The position numbers and the translations under genes are program-made. From NCBI GenBank assembly GCA_045538015.1, contig JAZSQO010000132.1, forward strand, positions 1-30,407: a stretch of 30,407 nucleotides of DNA. The letters run 5' to 3'. Shown here one piece after another: positions 15,624-22,863 of this stretch; the first letter of the stretch is position 1; each line of letters opens with the position of its first letter. The notes under the pieces were generated by a model. That model did no database searches. It was not told where the DNA came from and saw only the letters and a program-made list of their open reading frames with translations. The stretch is from SIG598 sp045538015 (GTDB taxonomy: Bacteria; Bacillota; Clostridia; Oscillospirales; Acutalibacteraceae).

Positions 15624-15654
15624 AATGGCTGCGGCGGATTCCGCCGCAGCCATT
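15624..15654 (-). promoter_or_regulatory. Intercistronic hairpin in the TRAP operon
   Basis: A perfect 14-bp G+C-rich stem (15624-15637 with 15641-15654) with a 3-base loop lies between the binding-protein stop and the permease ribosome site. Only a short T stretch follows, so it probably acts as a leaky terminator or mRNA 3'-end stabiliser that gives more binding protein than permease. Confidence 0.7.
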
Positions 15655-15674
15655 GCAGTCACAACTGATACAGT

Positions 15675-16634
15675 TTACTGGACAGGAACAGTGATGTCAT
15701 GCTCGGCGAAGTACTTGGCAGCGCCGGCATGGAAGGGAACGGTCAGACCCTCGGTGGCGTTCTGGAGGTTGAGCTCGGCGCCCTTGGCGTTCTCGAGGGT
15801 GATGGCGTCGATGTTCTCGAAGATGGCCTTGGTCAGATTGTAGACATCATCCTCAGAAGCGGAAGCGCTGACGATCAGGGTAGCCTTGACGGTAACGGTC
15901 AGAACATCAGCTTCCTGGCCGGGATAGGTGCCGGCGGGAACATTGTAGGTGGTGTAGAAGGGGCAGGCAGCCATCAGCTTGTCGGCGATCTCGCCGTCGA
16001 TGGGAACCAGATAAGCGTCGTTGGTGGTGCACAGCTCGGTGATGGCGGGAGTGGGAGCACCGGCGACGATGAAGGCAGCGTCGATCTTGCCGTCCTTGAG
16101 GGCGTCGGCGCTGTCAGCGAAGGACTGATACTGAGCGTTGATGTCAGCCTCGGTCAGGCCGGCAGCGGTCAGCACGTCGATAGCGTTGAAGTAAACGCCG
16201 GAACCGGGAGCGCCGATGGAAACAGCCTTACCGGCCAGGTCGGCAACGGACTTGATGTCGGGATCCATGGTGACCAGCTGTACGGACTCGGCATACAGAC
16301 CGGCAACGGTGCGGAAGGAATCGATCTTGCCCTCAGCCTCGAAGGAACGGGTGCCTTCCCAGGCGTAGGACATAACATCGGACTGAACGGTGCCCAGCTG
16401 ATAGTTGCCGGCGTCGATGCCCTGGATGTTGGCCTTGGAACCGTCGGTGGAAACGACGACGACGTTGATGCCGGCGTTGTTCTTGATGTACTGGCCGAGG
16501 ACTCCGCCGTAGCCGTAGTAGGTGCCGGAGGTGCCGCCGGTACCCATGGTCATGGTGGAGCCGGCGCCGCCGCAGGCAACCAGACCGACCAGCATGGTCA
16601 GAGCCAGAACGATAGCGAGTATTCTTTTCTTCAT
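15675..16634 (-). CDS. TAXI-family TRAP transporter solute-binding lipoprotein
   Basis: A 319-aa extracytoplasmic binding protein. The start at 16634 has GAGGAGG nine bases upstream and gives a proper signal peptide (MKKRILAIVLALTMLVG) with lipobox LVAC, so the mature protein is lipid-anchored at that cysteine; an in-frame ATG 6 codons earlier lacks a ribosome site. The TAXI signature is present at the N-terminus of the mature domain (GTGGTSGTYYGYGGVLGQYI), followed by DVMSYAWEG and KAVSIGAPGSGVYFNA, which line the ligand cleft in this family. It delivers solute to the fused permease encoded downstream. TAXI ligands are often glutamate-like acids, but the ligand here is not determinable. Confidence 0.93.
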   Translation of the reverse strand: MKKRILAIVLALTMLVGLVACGGAGSTMTMGTGGTSGTYYGYGGVLGQYIKNNAGINVVVVSTDGSKANIQGIDAGNYQLGTVQSDVMSYAWEGTRSFEAEGKIDSFRTVAGLYAESVQLVTMDPDIKSVADLAGKAVSIGAPGSGVYFNAIDVLTAAGLTEADINAQYQSFADSADALKDGKIDAAFIVAGAPTPAITELCTTNDAYLVPIDGEIADKLMAACPFYTTYNVPAGTYPGQEADVLTVTVKATLIVSASASEDDVYNLTKAIFENIDAITLENAKGAELNLQNATEGLTVPFHAGAAKYFAEHDITVPVQ

Positions 16635-16679
16635 GTTTGTTTTCCTCCTCAAAATGATAAAGTGAATAAACTCCCGTTT

Positions 16680-16708
16680 ATCTTACATTATTTTGAATTA
16701 AAATACAA
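16680..16708 (-). promoter_or_regulatory. Possible promoter of the TAXI-TRAP operon
   Basis: On the minus strand TTGTAT (16703-16708), 17-bp spacer, TAAGAT (16680-16685), about 45 bp before the start codon, in an A+T-rich stretch. Confidence 0.45.
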
Positions 16709-16827
16709 GGCCAATCCGGATTTTCTACCAATTTACTTATCTAAAGCATTAAATTTGTGTAAATTGCTGATTGGCTGCGTGAAATGCCGTGCCGGCAGGC
16801 TCCCGAAAGGACAAGCCGCCATTTTAT

Positions 16828-16856
16828 TTGACATCCTCCGCCCCGGGAAGTATACT
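16828..16856 (+). promoter_or_regulatory. Strong promoter firing into the MITE-like element
   Basis: TTGACA (16828-16833), 17-bp spacer, TATACT (16851-16856). Transcription would begin near 16863, inside the left terminal repeat of the element at 16860-17035, and continue to the acetyltransferase gene at 17073. Confidence 0.75.
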
Positions 16857-16859
16857 TTT

Positions 16860-17035
16860 AAGGCAATACCGCATAATTCTAAGTGCGATATTGCGCAGTC
16901 AGATTTTTCGTCAGACGCAACAAAAAGCGGAGGCAATACTTTTTGTATTGGCGAGCATTTTTGTAAAGTATGGCGGAAAAGATGCAAGCAAGATCGTGCT
17001 TAAGTTCTAAAACGGGAATTGTGCGGTGTTGCCTT
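16860..17035. mobile_element. MITE-like non-coding element, 176 bp
   Basis: The ends are 20-bp terminal inverted repeats with two mismatches: AAGGCAATACCGCATAATTC (16860-16879) and, in reverse complement at 17016-17035, AAGGCAACACCGCACAATTC. Subterminal sequence (TAAGTGCGAT against ATCGTGCTTA) continues the symmetry imperfectly. Short open frames cross it on both strands but none has a ribosome site or plausible protein. No clear target duplication can be assigned; TTAA on the left and TTAT on the right is the nearest. No transposase is present, so it would move only in trans. It sits between a strong promoter and the acetyltransferase gene, so it forms most of that gene's 5' leader. Confidence 0.65.
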
Positions 17036-17072
17036 ATGGCGTGTTCATTAAAAAAACGGAGATGATATACTT

Positions 17073-17549
17073 ATGAGTGACCGTTCCTTCCGCGCGGCTG
17101 TACCCGGAGACGAGGGCATTATCCTCGGCTTTATCCGGGAGTTGGCCGAGTACGAGCATATGTCCGATCAGGTGGTGGCCACCGAGGAGCTGCTGCGCCA
17201 CTGGATATTTGAGCAGAAAAAGGCCGAGGTGCTCTTCGCCCTTGAGGACGGGCAGCCGGTTGGCTTCGCGCTGTTCTTCCATAATTTCTCCACCTTCCTC
17301 GGCCGGGCGGGAATATATCTTGAGGATCTCTATGTGCGCCCGGAGCACCGTGGCAAGGGCCACGGCAAGGGTCTGCTCCGCCAGCTGGCGCGGCTCACAG
17401 TGGAAAGAGGCTGCGGACGGCTGGAGTGGTGCTGCCTTGACTGGAACAGGCCCAGCATCGACTTCTACCTCTCCCTCGGCGCTCAGCCGCTGGAGGACTG
17501 GACCGTATACCGCCTCACCGGCGAGAAGCTGGAGGCCATGGCCCGCTGA
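17073..17549 (+). CDS. GNAT-family N-acetyltransferase, diamine acetyltransferase-like
   Basis: A 158-aa single-domain acetyltransferase using acetyl-CoA. The CoA-binding loop is visible at YVRPEHRGKGHGKGLL (R-G-x-G-x-G type), preceded by GIYLEDLYV, the strand that carries the substrate site. C-terminal WNRPSIDFYLSLGA matches the spermidine/spermine or thialysine N-acetyltransferase branch (SAT-like). The likely substrate is therefore a small amine, with moderate certainty. GGAG lies 12 bases before ATG. Its transcript starts at the promoter 16828-16856 and crosses the MITE-like element. The next gene downstream has its own promoter. Confidence 0.9.
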   Translation: MSDRSFRAAVPGDEGIILGFIRELAEYEHMSDQVVATEELLRHWIFEQKKAEVLFALEDGQPVGFALFFHNFSTFLGRAGIYLEDLYVRPEHRGKGHGKGLLRQLARLTVERGCGRLEWCCLDWNRPSIDFYLSLGAQPLEDWTVYRLTGEKLEAMAR

Positions 17550-17584
17550 AAAAACCGGCAGGCCGAATGGGCGAAAAAGAAATA

Positions 17585-17613
17585 TTGATTATCCCCTTTG
17601 ACAAGTGTATAAT
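17585..17613 (+). promoter_or_regulatory. Promoter of the NSS transporter-PatB operon
   Basis: TTGATT (17585-17590), 17-bp spacer, TATAAT (17608-17613). Transcription would start near 17620, which rules out the longer reading frame that begins at 17605. Confidence 0.8.
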
Positions 17614-17664
17614 AAATATTTGGCTTTATCGGCCGCAAGCAACAGACAAGGAGCAAAAACTATC

Positions 17665-19026
17665 ATGGAAAAGAAAAGAAGCAGCTTTACCGGTAAAATA
17701 GGCTTTGTGCTGGCCGCGGCAGGCTCCGCGGTGGGTCTGGGAAACATCTGGCGTTTCCCGTATCTTGCCGCGAAATACGGCGGCGGCATATTCCTGCTGG
17801 TCTATCTGGTGCTGGCCGTCACCTTCGGCTTTGCCCTCATGTGCGGCGAGATCGCCCTCGGCCGCAAGACCGGCAAGAGCGCCATCGGCGCCTTTACCGA
17901 GCTGAACAAAAAATACAGATTCGTGGGCGTGCTGGCCTCTGTCGTGCCCATGCTCATTCTCCCCTACTACTCGGTCATCGGCGGCTGGGTGACAAAGTAT
18001 CTGACCGTGTTCGTCTCCGGAGGCGCTCACGCCGCCGCGCAGGACGGCTATTTTGACAGCTTCATCGCCAAGCCCTTCGAGCCGCTGGGCTGGTTCCTTC
18101 TGTTCATCGGAGCCACCGCGCTGATCGTTCTTCTGGGCGTGGAAAAGGGCGTTGAGAAGGTCAGCAAGGTCATGATGCCCGTGCTTGTGGTGCTCACTCT
18201 GGGCATCGCTGTCTATTCCATGTTCATGCCCGGCGCCATGGAGGGCGTGCTCTATTACATCACTCCCGACTTTTCCAAGTTCAGCGCCACCACCGTTCTG
18301 GCGGCCATGGGTCAGCTGTTCTACTCCATGTCCCTGGCCATGGGCATTATGATAACCTACGGCTCCTACATGAAGAAGGACGTGAGCATCGAATCCTCGG
18401 TGCGCCAGATCGAGCTTTTCGACACCGGCATCGCCTTCCTCGCCGGCCTGATGGTCATTCCCGCGGTGTTCTCCTTCTCCGGCGGAGACGAGAGCGCTCT
18501 GGGCAAGGGCCCCGGCCTCATGTTCGTCACCCTGCCCAAGGTCTTTGACAGCATCAGCGGCATCGGCGGCAGCATCATCGGCGGTCTTTTCTTCCTGCTG
18601 GTGCTCTTCGCCGCTCTGACCTCCTCCATCTCCCTGATGGAGACCGTTGTGTCCATCTTCCGGGACAAGTTCGGCTGGGGACGCAAGGCAACCTGCCTTT
18701 TCGTTCTGGCCGGCTGCATCCTCCTCGGTCTGCCCTCCTCTCTGGGCTTCGGCGTGCTGAGCAACATCACTCTGGGCGGCCTGACCTTCCTCGATATGTT
18801 CGACTTCCTTTCCAACAGCATCCTCATGCCCATCGTGGCGCTGCTCACCTGCATCTTCATCGGCTATGTCATCAAGCCGGACACCCTTTCCGAGGAGATC
18901 GCTCTCACCGGAAAGTTCAGGAGCAGAAAGCTGTTCTCGGTTATGATAAAGTACGTTGCACCGGTGTGCATCATCCTCATTCTGGTGTCCTCCGTCCTCG
19001 ACGCGCTGGGCATCATGAAGATCTGA
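17665..19026 (+). CDS. Neurotransmitter:sodium symporter (NSS/SNF) family amino acid transporter
   Basis: A 453-aa sodium-coupled transporter of the LeuT fold. Helix 1 carries the family signature GSAVGLGNIWRFPY (residues about 21-34), which holds sodium and the amino acid. Later blocks YSMSLAMGIMITYGSYM (helix 6 to 7) and LTSSISLMETVVS (helix 8 region, sodium site 2 serines) agree. About eleven helices are seen, the usual number for bacterial members. AAGGAG is 11 bases before the chosen ATG. The PatB/MalY-type C-S lyase gene follows after 16 bases in the same transcript, so the cargo is plausibly a sulfur or aromatic amino acid that the lyase uses; that is inference from context. Confidence 0.93.
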   Translation: MEKKRSSFTGKIGFVLAAAGSAVGLGNIWRFPYLAAKYGGGIFLLVYLVLAVTFGFALMCGEIALGRKTGKSAIGAFTELNKKYRFVGVLASVVPMLILPYYSVIGGWVTKYLTVFVSGGAHAAAQDGYFDSFIAKPFEPLGWFLLFIGATALIVLLGVEKGVEKVSKVMMPVLVVLTLGIAVYSMFMPGAMEGVLYYITPDFSKFSATTVLAAMGQLFYSMSLAMGIMITYGSYMKKDVSIESSVRQIELFDTGIAFLAGLMVIPAVFSFSGGDESALGKGPGLMFVTLPKVFDSISGIGGSIIGGLFFLLVLFAALTSSISLMETVVSIFRDKFGWGRKATCLFVLAGCILLGLPSSLGFGVLSNITLGGLTFLDMFDFLSNSILMPIVALLTCIFIGYVIKPDTLSEEIALTGKFRSRKLFSVMIKYVAPVCIILILVSSVLDALGIMKI

Positions 19027-19042
19027 CCTGCCCGGTGACGCC

Positions 19043-20257
19043 ATGAAATACGATTTCACCACCATCCTCGACCGCCGGGGCAGGGACGCTCTGGCCGTGG
19101 AGCTGATAGGCGCTCAGGTGGACTGGGCCGACGCTCCCACCGCGCCGAAAAATGGCCTTGCTCCCATTCCCATGTGGGTGGCCGACATGAATTTCGCCAC
19201 CGTTCCCACGGTACAGCAGGCCATTACCGAACGGGTACAGCACCCCACCTTCGGCTACTTTGAGCCCACCGGCGAATATTATGATTCCATAATCGACTGG
19301 CACCGCCGCCGCAACGGCGTCACCGCTCTGACGCCCGAGGCCATCGGCTACGAAAACGACATACTAAACTGTGTTGCCTCGGCCATTCAGGCCTTCACCA
19401 CTCCCGGCGAAAAGGTGCTGCTCCACAGCCCCACCTACATCGGCTTTACCCACACGCTGGAGGACACCGGCCGTGTGGCCGAGCTCAGCCCTCTGGTAAA
19501 GGACGAACAGGGCGTGTGGCGGATGGATTACGAGGACATGGATCGCCGCCTCAGGGAAAACCACATCCATCTGGCCATTCTGTGCAGTCCCCACAATCCC
19601 TGCGGCCGGGTGTGGGAGCGGGAGGAGCTGGAAAAGGCCATGGAGGTCTACCGGGCCAACGACTGCGTGGTGGTCTCCGACGAGATATGGTCGGACATCC
19701 TCCTTGACGGCCACCGGCACATTCCCACCCAGAGCGTGAGCGAGGACGCCGCCCGGCGTGCCATCGCCGTATACGCTCCCAGCAAGACCTTCAACCTCGC
19801 CGGACTTATCGGCAGCTACCATATCATCTATGATCCCTATCTCCGGGACAGAGTGCGCAGAGCCTCCCAGCTCTCCCACTATAACGGCATGAATGTGCTG
19901 TCCATGCACGCCCTCATCGGCGCCTACCGTGAGGAGGGCCACGAATGGGTGGACGAGCTGTGTCAGGTGCTTTCGGGCAACATCAGCTATGCCTATGATT
20001 TTATCAAGGACAATTTCCCGGGTGTGGAGGTCGCCCGTCCTCAGGGCACCTACATGATGTTCCTCCACTGTGAGGACTGGTGCAAAGCCAAGGGCATCAC
20101 CACCAACCAGCTGGTGCAGGCCGGCTGGGACGCGGGCGTAGCCTGGCAGAAGGGCGACGCCTTCCACGATCCGTGGGGCATCCGGATGAATTTCGCCCTC
20201 CCCTTCTCTCTGGTGGAGGAGGCAATGGAGCGGCTGAAGAAGTTTGTGTTTGTGTAA
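19043..20257 (+). CDS. PLP-dependent C-S lyase/aminotransferase of the PatB/MalY family
   Basis: A 404-aa fold-type I PLP enzyme. Hallmarks are PIPMWVADMNF near the N-terminus, YGYF-like TFGYFEPTGEYYDSI, HSPHNPCGRVW-type motif LCSPHNPCGRVWE for cofactor binding, VVSDEIWSD, and the Schiff-base lysine K248 in APSKTFNLAG; the carboxylate-binding arginine lies in WGIRMNFALP. Family members split cystathionine or cysteine conjugates to thiol, pyruvate and ammonia (PatB) or act as regulators (MalY). The ribosome site is weak (only GGTGAC before the ATG), suggesting coupling to the transporter gene 16 bases upstream. Together the pair would import and degrade a sulfur amino acid. A strong terminator follows. 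Confidence 0.92.
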   Translation: MKYDFTTILDRRGRDALAVELIGAQVDWADAPTAPKNGLAPIPMWVADMNFATVPTVQQAITERVQHPTFGYFEPTGEYYDSIIDWHRRRNGVTALTPEAIGYENDILNCVASAIQAFTTPGEKVLLHSPTYIGFTHTLEDTGRVAELSPLVKDEQGVWRMDYEDMDRRLRENHIHLAILCSPHNPCGRVWEREELEKAMEVYRANDCVVVSDEIWSDILLDGHRHIPTQSVSEDAARRAIAVYAPSKTFNLAGLIGSYHIIYDPYLRDRVRRASQLSHYNGMNVLSMHALIGAYREEGHEWVDELCQVLSGNISYAYDFIKDNFPGVEVARPQGTYMMFLHCEDWCKAKGITTNQLVQAGWDAGVAWQKGDAFHDPWGIRMNFALPFSLVEEAMERLKKFVFV

Positions 20258-20272
20258 TCTGTTTGTATAAGA

Positions 20273-20307
20273 AAAAGCCGACCGGTCGCAGTGATCGGTC
20301 GGCTTTT
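20273..20307 (+). terminator. Terminator of the NSS-PatB operon
   Basis: A 15-bp stem with one G-U pair (AAAAGCCGACCGGTC, 20273-20287, with 20293-20307), a 5-base loop and a TTTT end. The A run on the 5' side would let it work from the other strand as well. Confidence 0.85.
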
Positions 20308-20318
20308 CAGCTTGTAAG

Positions 20319-20750
20319 AAAGTTTGGTTTCAACATCAATCGGCACATTGTTCAGACTTGCGGGTAGCTATCGTCCATATGGACGATACAGGGAACCCCC
20401 GGCCAGCACACTCGCTTCGCTCGCAGTGAGTTGCTTTGCAACTCAGGTTCCCTACGCCAAAACAGTCCACCGGACTGTTTGTGGCTACCCTCTCTGCGCA
20501 TATTTGCGAAGCAAATAGCAAGTTGCTCCGCAACTTGGCCGGCGTGAGTTGCAGAGCAACTCAGTGCTGTGCTTGCACAGCTTCGCGGTCGCGGTGGTTT
20601 TCTATCGATGAGTATTTCGCTGACTGCGCATATTCGCTACGCTCACAGCGAGTTTTTTCAAAACTCGGTCAGCGACCAAAGGCGGAAAACCTCTGGTTTT
20701 CTTCGCCTATTGGAATCCGCAAGCCTTTGAAAAGGCTTGACCCAAACTTT
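20319..20750. repeat. Array of nested small palindromes bounded by a terminal inverted repeat
   Basis: A 432-bp non-coding stretch bounded by AAAGTTTGG (20319-20327) and CCAAACTTT (20742-20750). Inside are at least eleven short hairpins, most perfect with 3-base loops: 20369-20388 (20-bp perfect palindrome), 20427-20445, 20460-20480, 20501-20517, 20519-20537, 20545-20563, 20566-20581, 20634-20651, 20650-20666, 20680-20708 and 20720-20739. Three share the core GTTGC-NNN-GCAAC with different loops. Longer-range pairs enclose them: GGGTAGC (20362-20368) with 20484-20490, AGGGAACC (20390-20397) with 20446-20453, GGTCGC (20587-20592) with 20672-20677, and TCGCTGAC (20617-20624) with 20668-20675. 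The right end overlaps the stop codon of the minus-strand gene. It fits a highly structured RNA or a palindromic non-autonomous element; I cannot decide which. Confidence 0.8.
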
Positions 20751-21561
20751 ATGCTTCATCTTTCTCCCATTTTCTCGCCAGAATCCACGCCAGCACGGCC
20801 ATACCCACGGCAAAGGCGGCGAATATCAGCTCAAACACCGCGGCGGACACCATTCCGGTGTTGACAAAGCCAACGCAGGAATTGGCGGCGGTGTGGATGA
20901 GAATGGCCATGGGGAACAGCCAGAGGCGCTTTCTGTCCCGGGCGGAAAGGAACACGATGACCGACAGTGCGATGTGGAACACAATGGCGGATATCCTTTC
21001 AATCGTTCCCAGCACCGCGGGAGTGAAGAAACCGCCGGCGGCGATTCCCTCCAGCTGAGCCGTGGCCGCGGCCTGAGTCGCCGCGTCCATTCCGGCGGTG
21101 AGCGACGCCATGCCCATGGAGTTGACCATCAGTCCCATGGCCGCCAGACTTAACATACTGAAGCCGATGTACACGCTTTCGATGCCGCCGTGGCCGATGC
21201 CGTAGGTGATGGCATCCCGGCTGTGGCCGTACTTGCGGAGCATGACCTTGTAGGCGAAGAACCGTCCGCCCTCCTCAAAGATTCCCGCCAGCAGTCCGCC
21301 GCCGATGACAGCGTAAAGCCACGGATCGGAATTGATCAGCCGGGAAAGAGGATTGTCGGCTATGAGCAGGAAATAGCCGGGGATGAGCTTGAGCACTATT
21401 CCGAACAGCGGCCAGATGAGCATACCCACCAGCGCCGGCTTTATGCTTCTCTTGGTTTTCAGCTTCCACACAAGGAGAGCTATGATGGGGATGAGTATGA
21501 CCAGCACAGCCTCGGTCACGAGGCCGGCTATGGATTCGTTGGGGATCCTGATGTCTGTCAT
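20749..21561 (-). CDS. YhfC-family intramembrane metalloprotease
   Basis: A 270-aa protein with about seven to eight membrane helices. Motifs of the YhfC/PrsW-like membrane protease group are present: E96-E97-G-G-R in AGIFEEGGRFFAYK, H124 in YGIGHGGIES, and further histidines H196 (FHIAL) and H223 (LIHTAAN), which could complete a zinc site within the membrane. The start at 21561 has GGAGG nine bases upstream; the longer frame overlaps the previous gene. It is the third gene of a probable operon behind sdpR and sdpI homologues, 22 bases after the latter. Related proteins are often linked with bacteriocin immunity; that role here is inferred. The stop codon sits on the edge of the hairpin array. 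Confidence 0.85.
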   Translation of the reverse strand: MTDIRIPNESIAGLVTEAVLVILIPIIALLVWKLKTKRSIKPALVGMLIWPLFGIVLKLIPGYFLLIADNPLSRLINSDPWLYAVIGGGLLAGIFEEGGRFFAYKVMLRKYGHSRDAITYGIGHGGIESVYIGFSMLSLAAMGLMVNSMGMASLTAGMDAATQAAATAQLEGIAAGGFFTPAVLGTIERISAIVFHIALSVIVFLSARDRKRLWLFPMAILIHTAANSCVGFVNTGMVSAAVFELIFAAFAVGMAVLAWILARKWEKDEA

Positions 21562-21583
21562 TGTAATTTCCTCCTTTTTTCGA

Positions 21584-22276
21584 TCAGGCTTCCTGACCGT
21601 ACTTTTTGAACGCCATCCGCGAATAAACAATCGTCGCAATCGCCTCAACCAGCACCGCCGCTGCCGTGACAAACACCGGGATCATGCCCCGGAAAACAGC
21701 CGACACGGCGATTATCACAAGGCCGCACAGCACCGAAGCCACGCCGCCGAAGCGGTTGCTGGCCTGCCATGTGCGGTCGTTTTTCATGCTCCAGCGGGTG
21801 CGCACGCCGAGGAAGGTATTGCGCTTGGCCTTGGGCATGATGTTGCCCAGAATGACCAGCAGCAGACCGATGGCTCCGCACACCACCGAGGAGAACCAGT
21901 CGGGCATCCGCGCCGCGGTTCCGCCGGAATAGCCAAAGGCACTTGCCATGGAACCCGCCTGAACGGCCAGCAGCACAAGACCTACCACGGTCATGGTGAC
22001 GCTCAGCACTCTGCCGTTGACCTTCGCCTCCGCCAGCTCCTTTTCGGTGGCTGAGGCAGCGGCTTTCTTGTTATAGACGCCGGCGAGCACCGCGGCGATC
22101 ACGCCGAGCAGCGCCATAACGCCCGGGAAGATGAACAGCTCGTACTTCGAGCCGAAGCGATCGACATTGCCTTGGATATCGTAGTGCATGGGTATCGAAT
22201 CGGGCAGGAACCTCAGGCTCACCGCCGTGGCCGCCAGAGACAGCACCGTCATCAGCCAGAAAAGCTTATTCTTCAT
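21584..22276 (-). CDS. sdpI: SdpI-family membrane immunity protein
   Basis: A 230-aa protein with six hydrophobic segments. The N-terminal DUF1648-type part is recognisable (LPDSIPMHYDIQGNVDRFGSK), as is the SdpI half (NTFLGVRTRWSMKNDRTWQASNR, shown here as its key words GVRT, W and N-R-F-G). In Bacillus subtilis SdpI protects against the SdpC toxin and holds the repressor SdpR at the membrane. The ATG at 22276 overlaps the end of the regulator gene by 11 bases; GGAGGA lies inside that gene just upstream. A longer frame starting with TTG was rejected. No sdpC toxin gene is in the window, so it is an orphan immunity or sensor protein here. Confidence 0.88.
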   Translation of the reverse strand: MKNKLFWLMTVLSLAATAVSLRFLPDSIPMHYDIQGNVDRFGSKYELFIFPGVMALLGVIAAVLAGVYNKKAAASATEKELAEAKVNGRVLSVTMTVVGLVLLAVQAGSMASAFGYSGGTAARMPDWFSSVVCGAIGLLLVILGNIMPKAKRNTFLGVRTRWSMKNDRTWQASNRFGGVASVLCGLVIIAVSAVFRGMIPVFVTAAAVLVEAIATIVYSRMAFKKYGQEA

Positions 22277-22541
22277 TGTTTTTTCCTCCAAACTGCTTCA
22301 TCCACAATATCATCTCCTCGAAGACGGTTGTGTTCAGCTCATAATAGACAAAATTCTTCTCCTTGTACTCCATCACAAGGTCGGCGCCCCTGAGCAACTT
22401 TAGATGATAGGACAGCGCCGCCGGGGTCACTCCCAGCCGCTCGGCTATGTCGCCGGCGCTCATGCGGCCGTCCCGCAGCATGGTAAGGATCTCACGGCGC
22501 TGTGGGTCGGAAAGGGCTTTGAAGGTCTCGGCCAGACCCAT
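22266..22541 (-). CDS. sdpR: ArsR-family autorepressor (SdpR-like)
   Basis: A 91-aa winged-helix regulator. The start ALSDPQRREILTML is the standard ArsR first helix, the recognition helix lies around VTPAALSYHLKLL (residues about 38-51) and the wing at EYKEKNFVYYEL. No metal-binding cysteine pair of ArsR/SmtB type is seen, which agrees with SdpR, whose activity is set by SdpI rather than by metal. AGGTGG is the ribosome site. It is the first gene of the sdpR-sdpI-yhfC unit and would repress its own promoter at 22577-22605, where matching half-sites flank the hexamers. Confidence 0.9.
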   Translation of the reverse strand: MGLAETFKALSDPQRREILTMLRDGRMSAGDIAERLGVTPAALSYHLKLLRGADLVMEYKEKNFVYYELNTTVFEEMILWMKQFGGKNNEE

Positions 22542-22553
22542 GTGATCACCACC

Positions 22554-22631
22554 TATTTCAAAATTTCTTTAAGTAGATTCTATCACACTTATCATGGGAA
22601 GTCAAGAGCTATTTAAAAATATTTTGAAATA
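22554..22631. promoter_or_regulatory. Inverted half-sites flanking the sdpR promoter, candidate operators
   Basis: TATTTCAAAAT (22554-22564) and its exact reverse complement ATTTTGAAATA (22621-22631) bracket the promoter. The left copy lies just ahead of the sdpR start, the right copy upstream of the -35. ArsR-type repressors bind A+T-rich sites of this kind. Confidence 0.45.
22577..22605 (-). promoter_or_regulatory. Promoter of the sdpR-sdpI-yhfC operon
   Basis: On the minus strand TTGACT (22600-22605), 17-bp spacer, TAGAAT (22577-22582), 36 bp before the sdpR ATG. Confidence 0.8.
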
Positions 22632-22738
22632 ACCCATATGCAGTGTCTTTCCCTGCCTCACCACAACATATCTCCTCCGCCCGGAATATCAGACAAAATC
22701 CCACCGCCATCTTTGTGCAGGTTTCCGCCTTATATTGA

Positions 22739-22767
22739 TTGCAACAAGTTGCCAAATGTAGTAAAAT
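22739..22767 (+). promoter_or_regulatory. Possible promoter of the secreted protease operon
   Basis: TTGCAA (22739-22744), 17-bp spacer, TAAAAT (22762-22767). The -35 is embedded in the palindrome GCAACAAGTTGC (22741-22752), a possible operator. The leader to the ATG at 22864 would be about 90 bases. The rest of 22632-22738 holds nothing I can name. Confidence 0.45.
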
Positions 22768-22863
22768 TAGTGTGATTACTTATACATTAATTAGTATGGA
22801 TAGGTATACATGATCGGAGTATTCAGAAACACATTTCGCAAATAGAAAACGGGGGAATTCACT

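Noticed and set aside
16733..16987. Minus-strand 84-codon frame in the MITE-like region
   Set aside because: It overlaps the inverted repeat and the strong promoter, has no ribosome site and resembles no family.
17605..17664. Longer start for the NSS transporter at 17605
   Set aside because: This start lies upstream of the -10 hexamer at 17608-17613 and adds 20 residues before the conserved N-terminus.
20319..20750. Integron attC sites or CRISPR array
   Set aside because: No integrase or cas genes, no constant repeat with unique spacers, and the stems differ from attC core-site layout.
20436..20864. Plus-strand open frame across the hairpin array
   Set aside because: The frame crosses many perfect palindromes and enters the antisense of the yhfC-like gene; no ribosome site or family.
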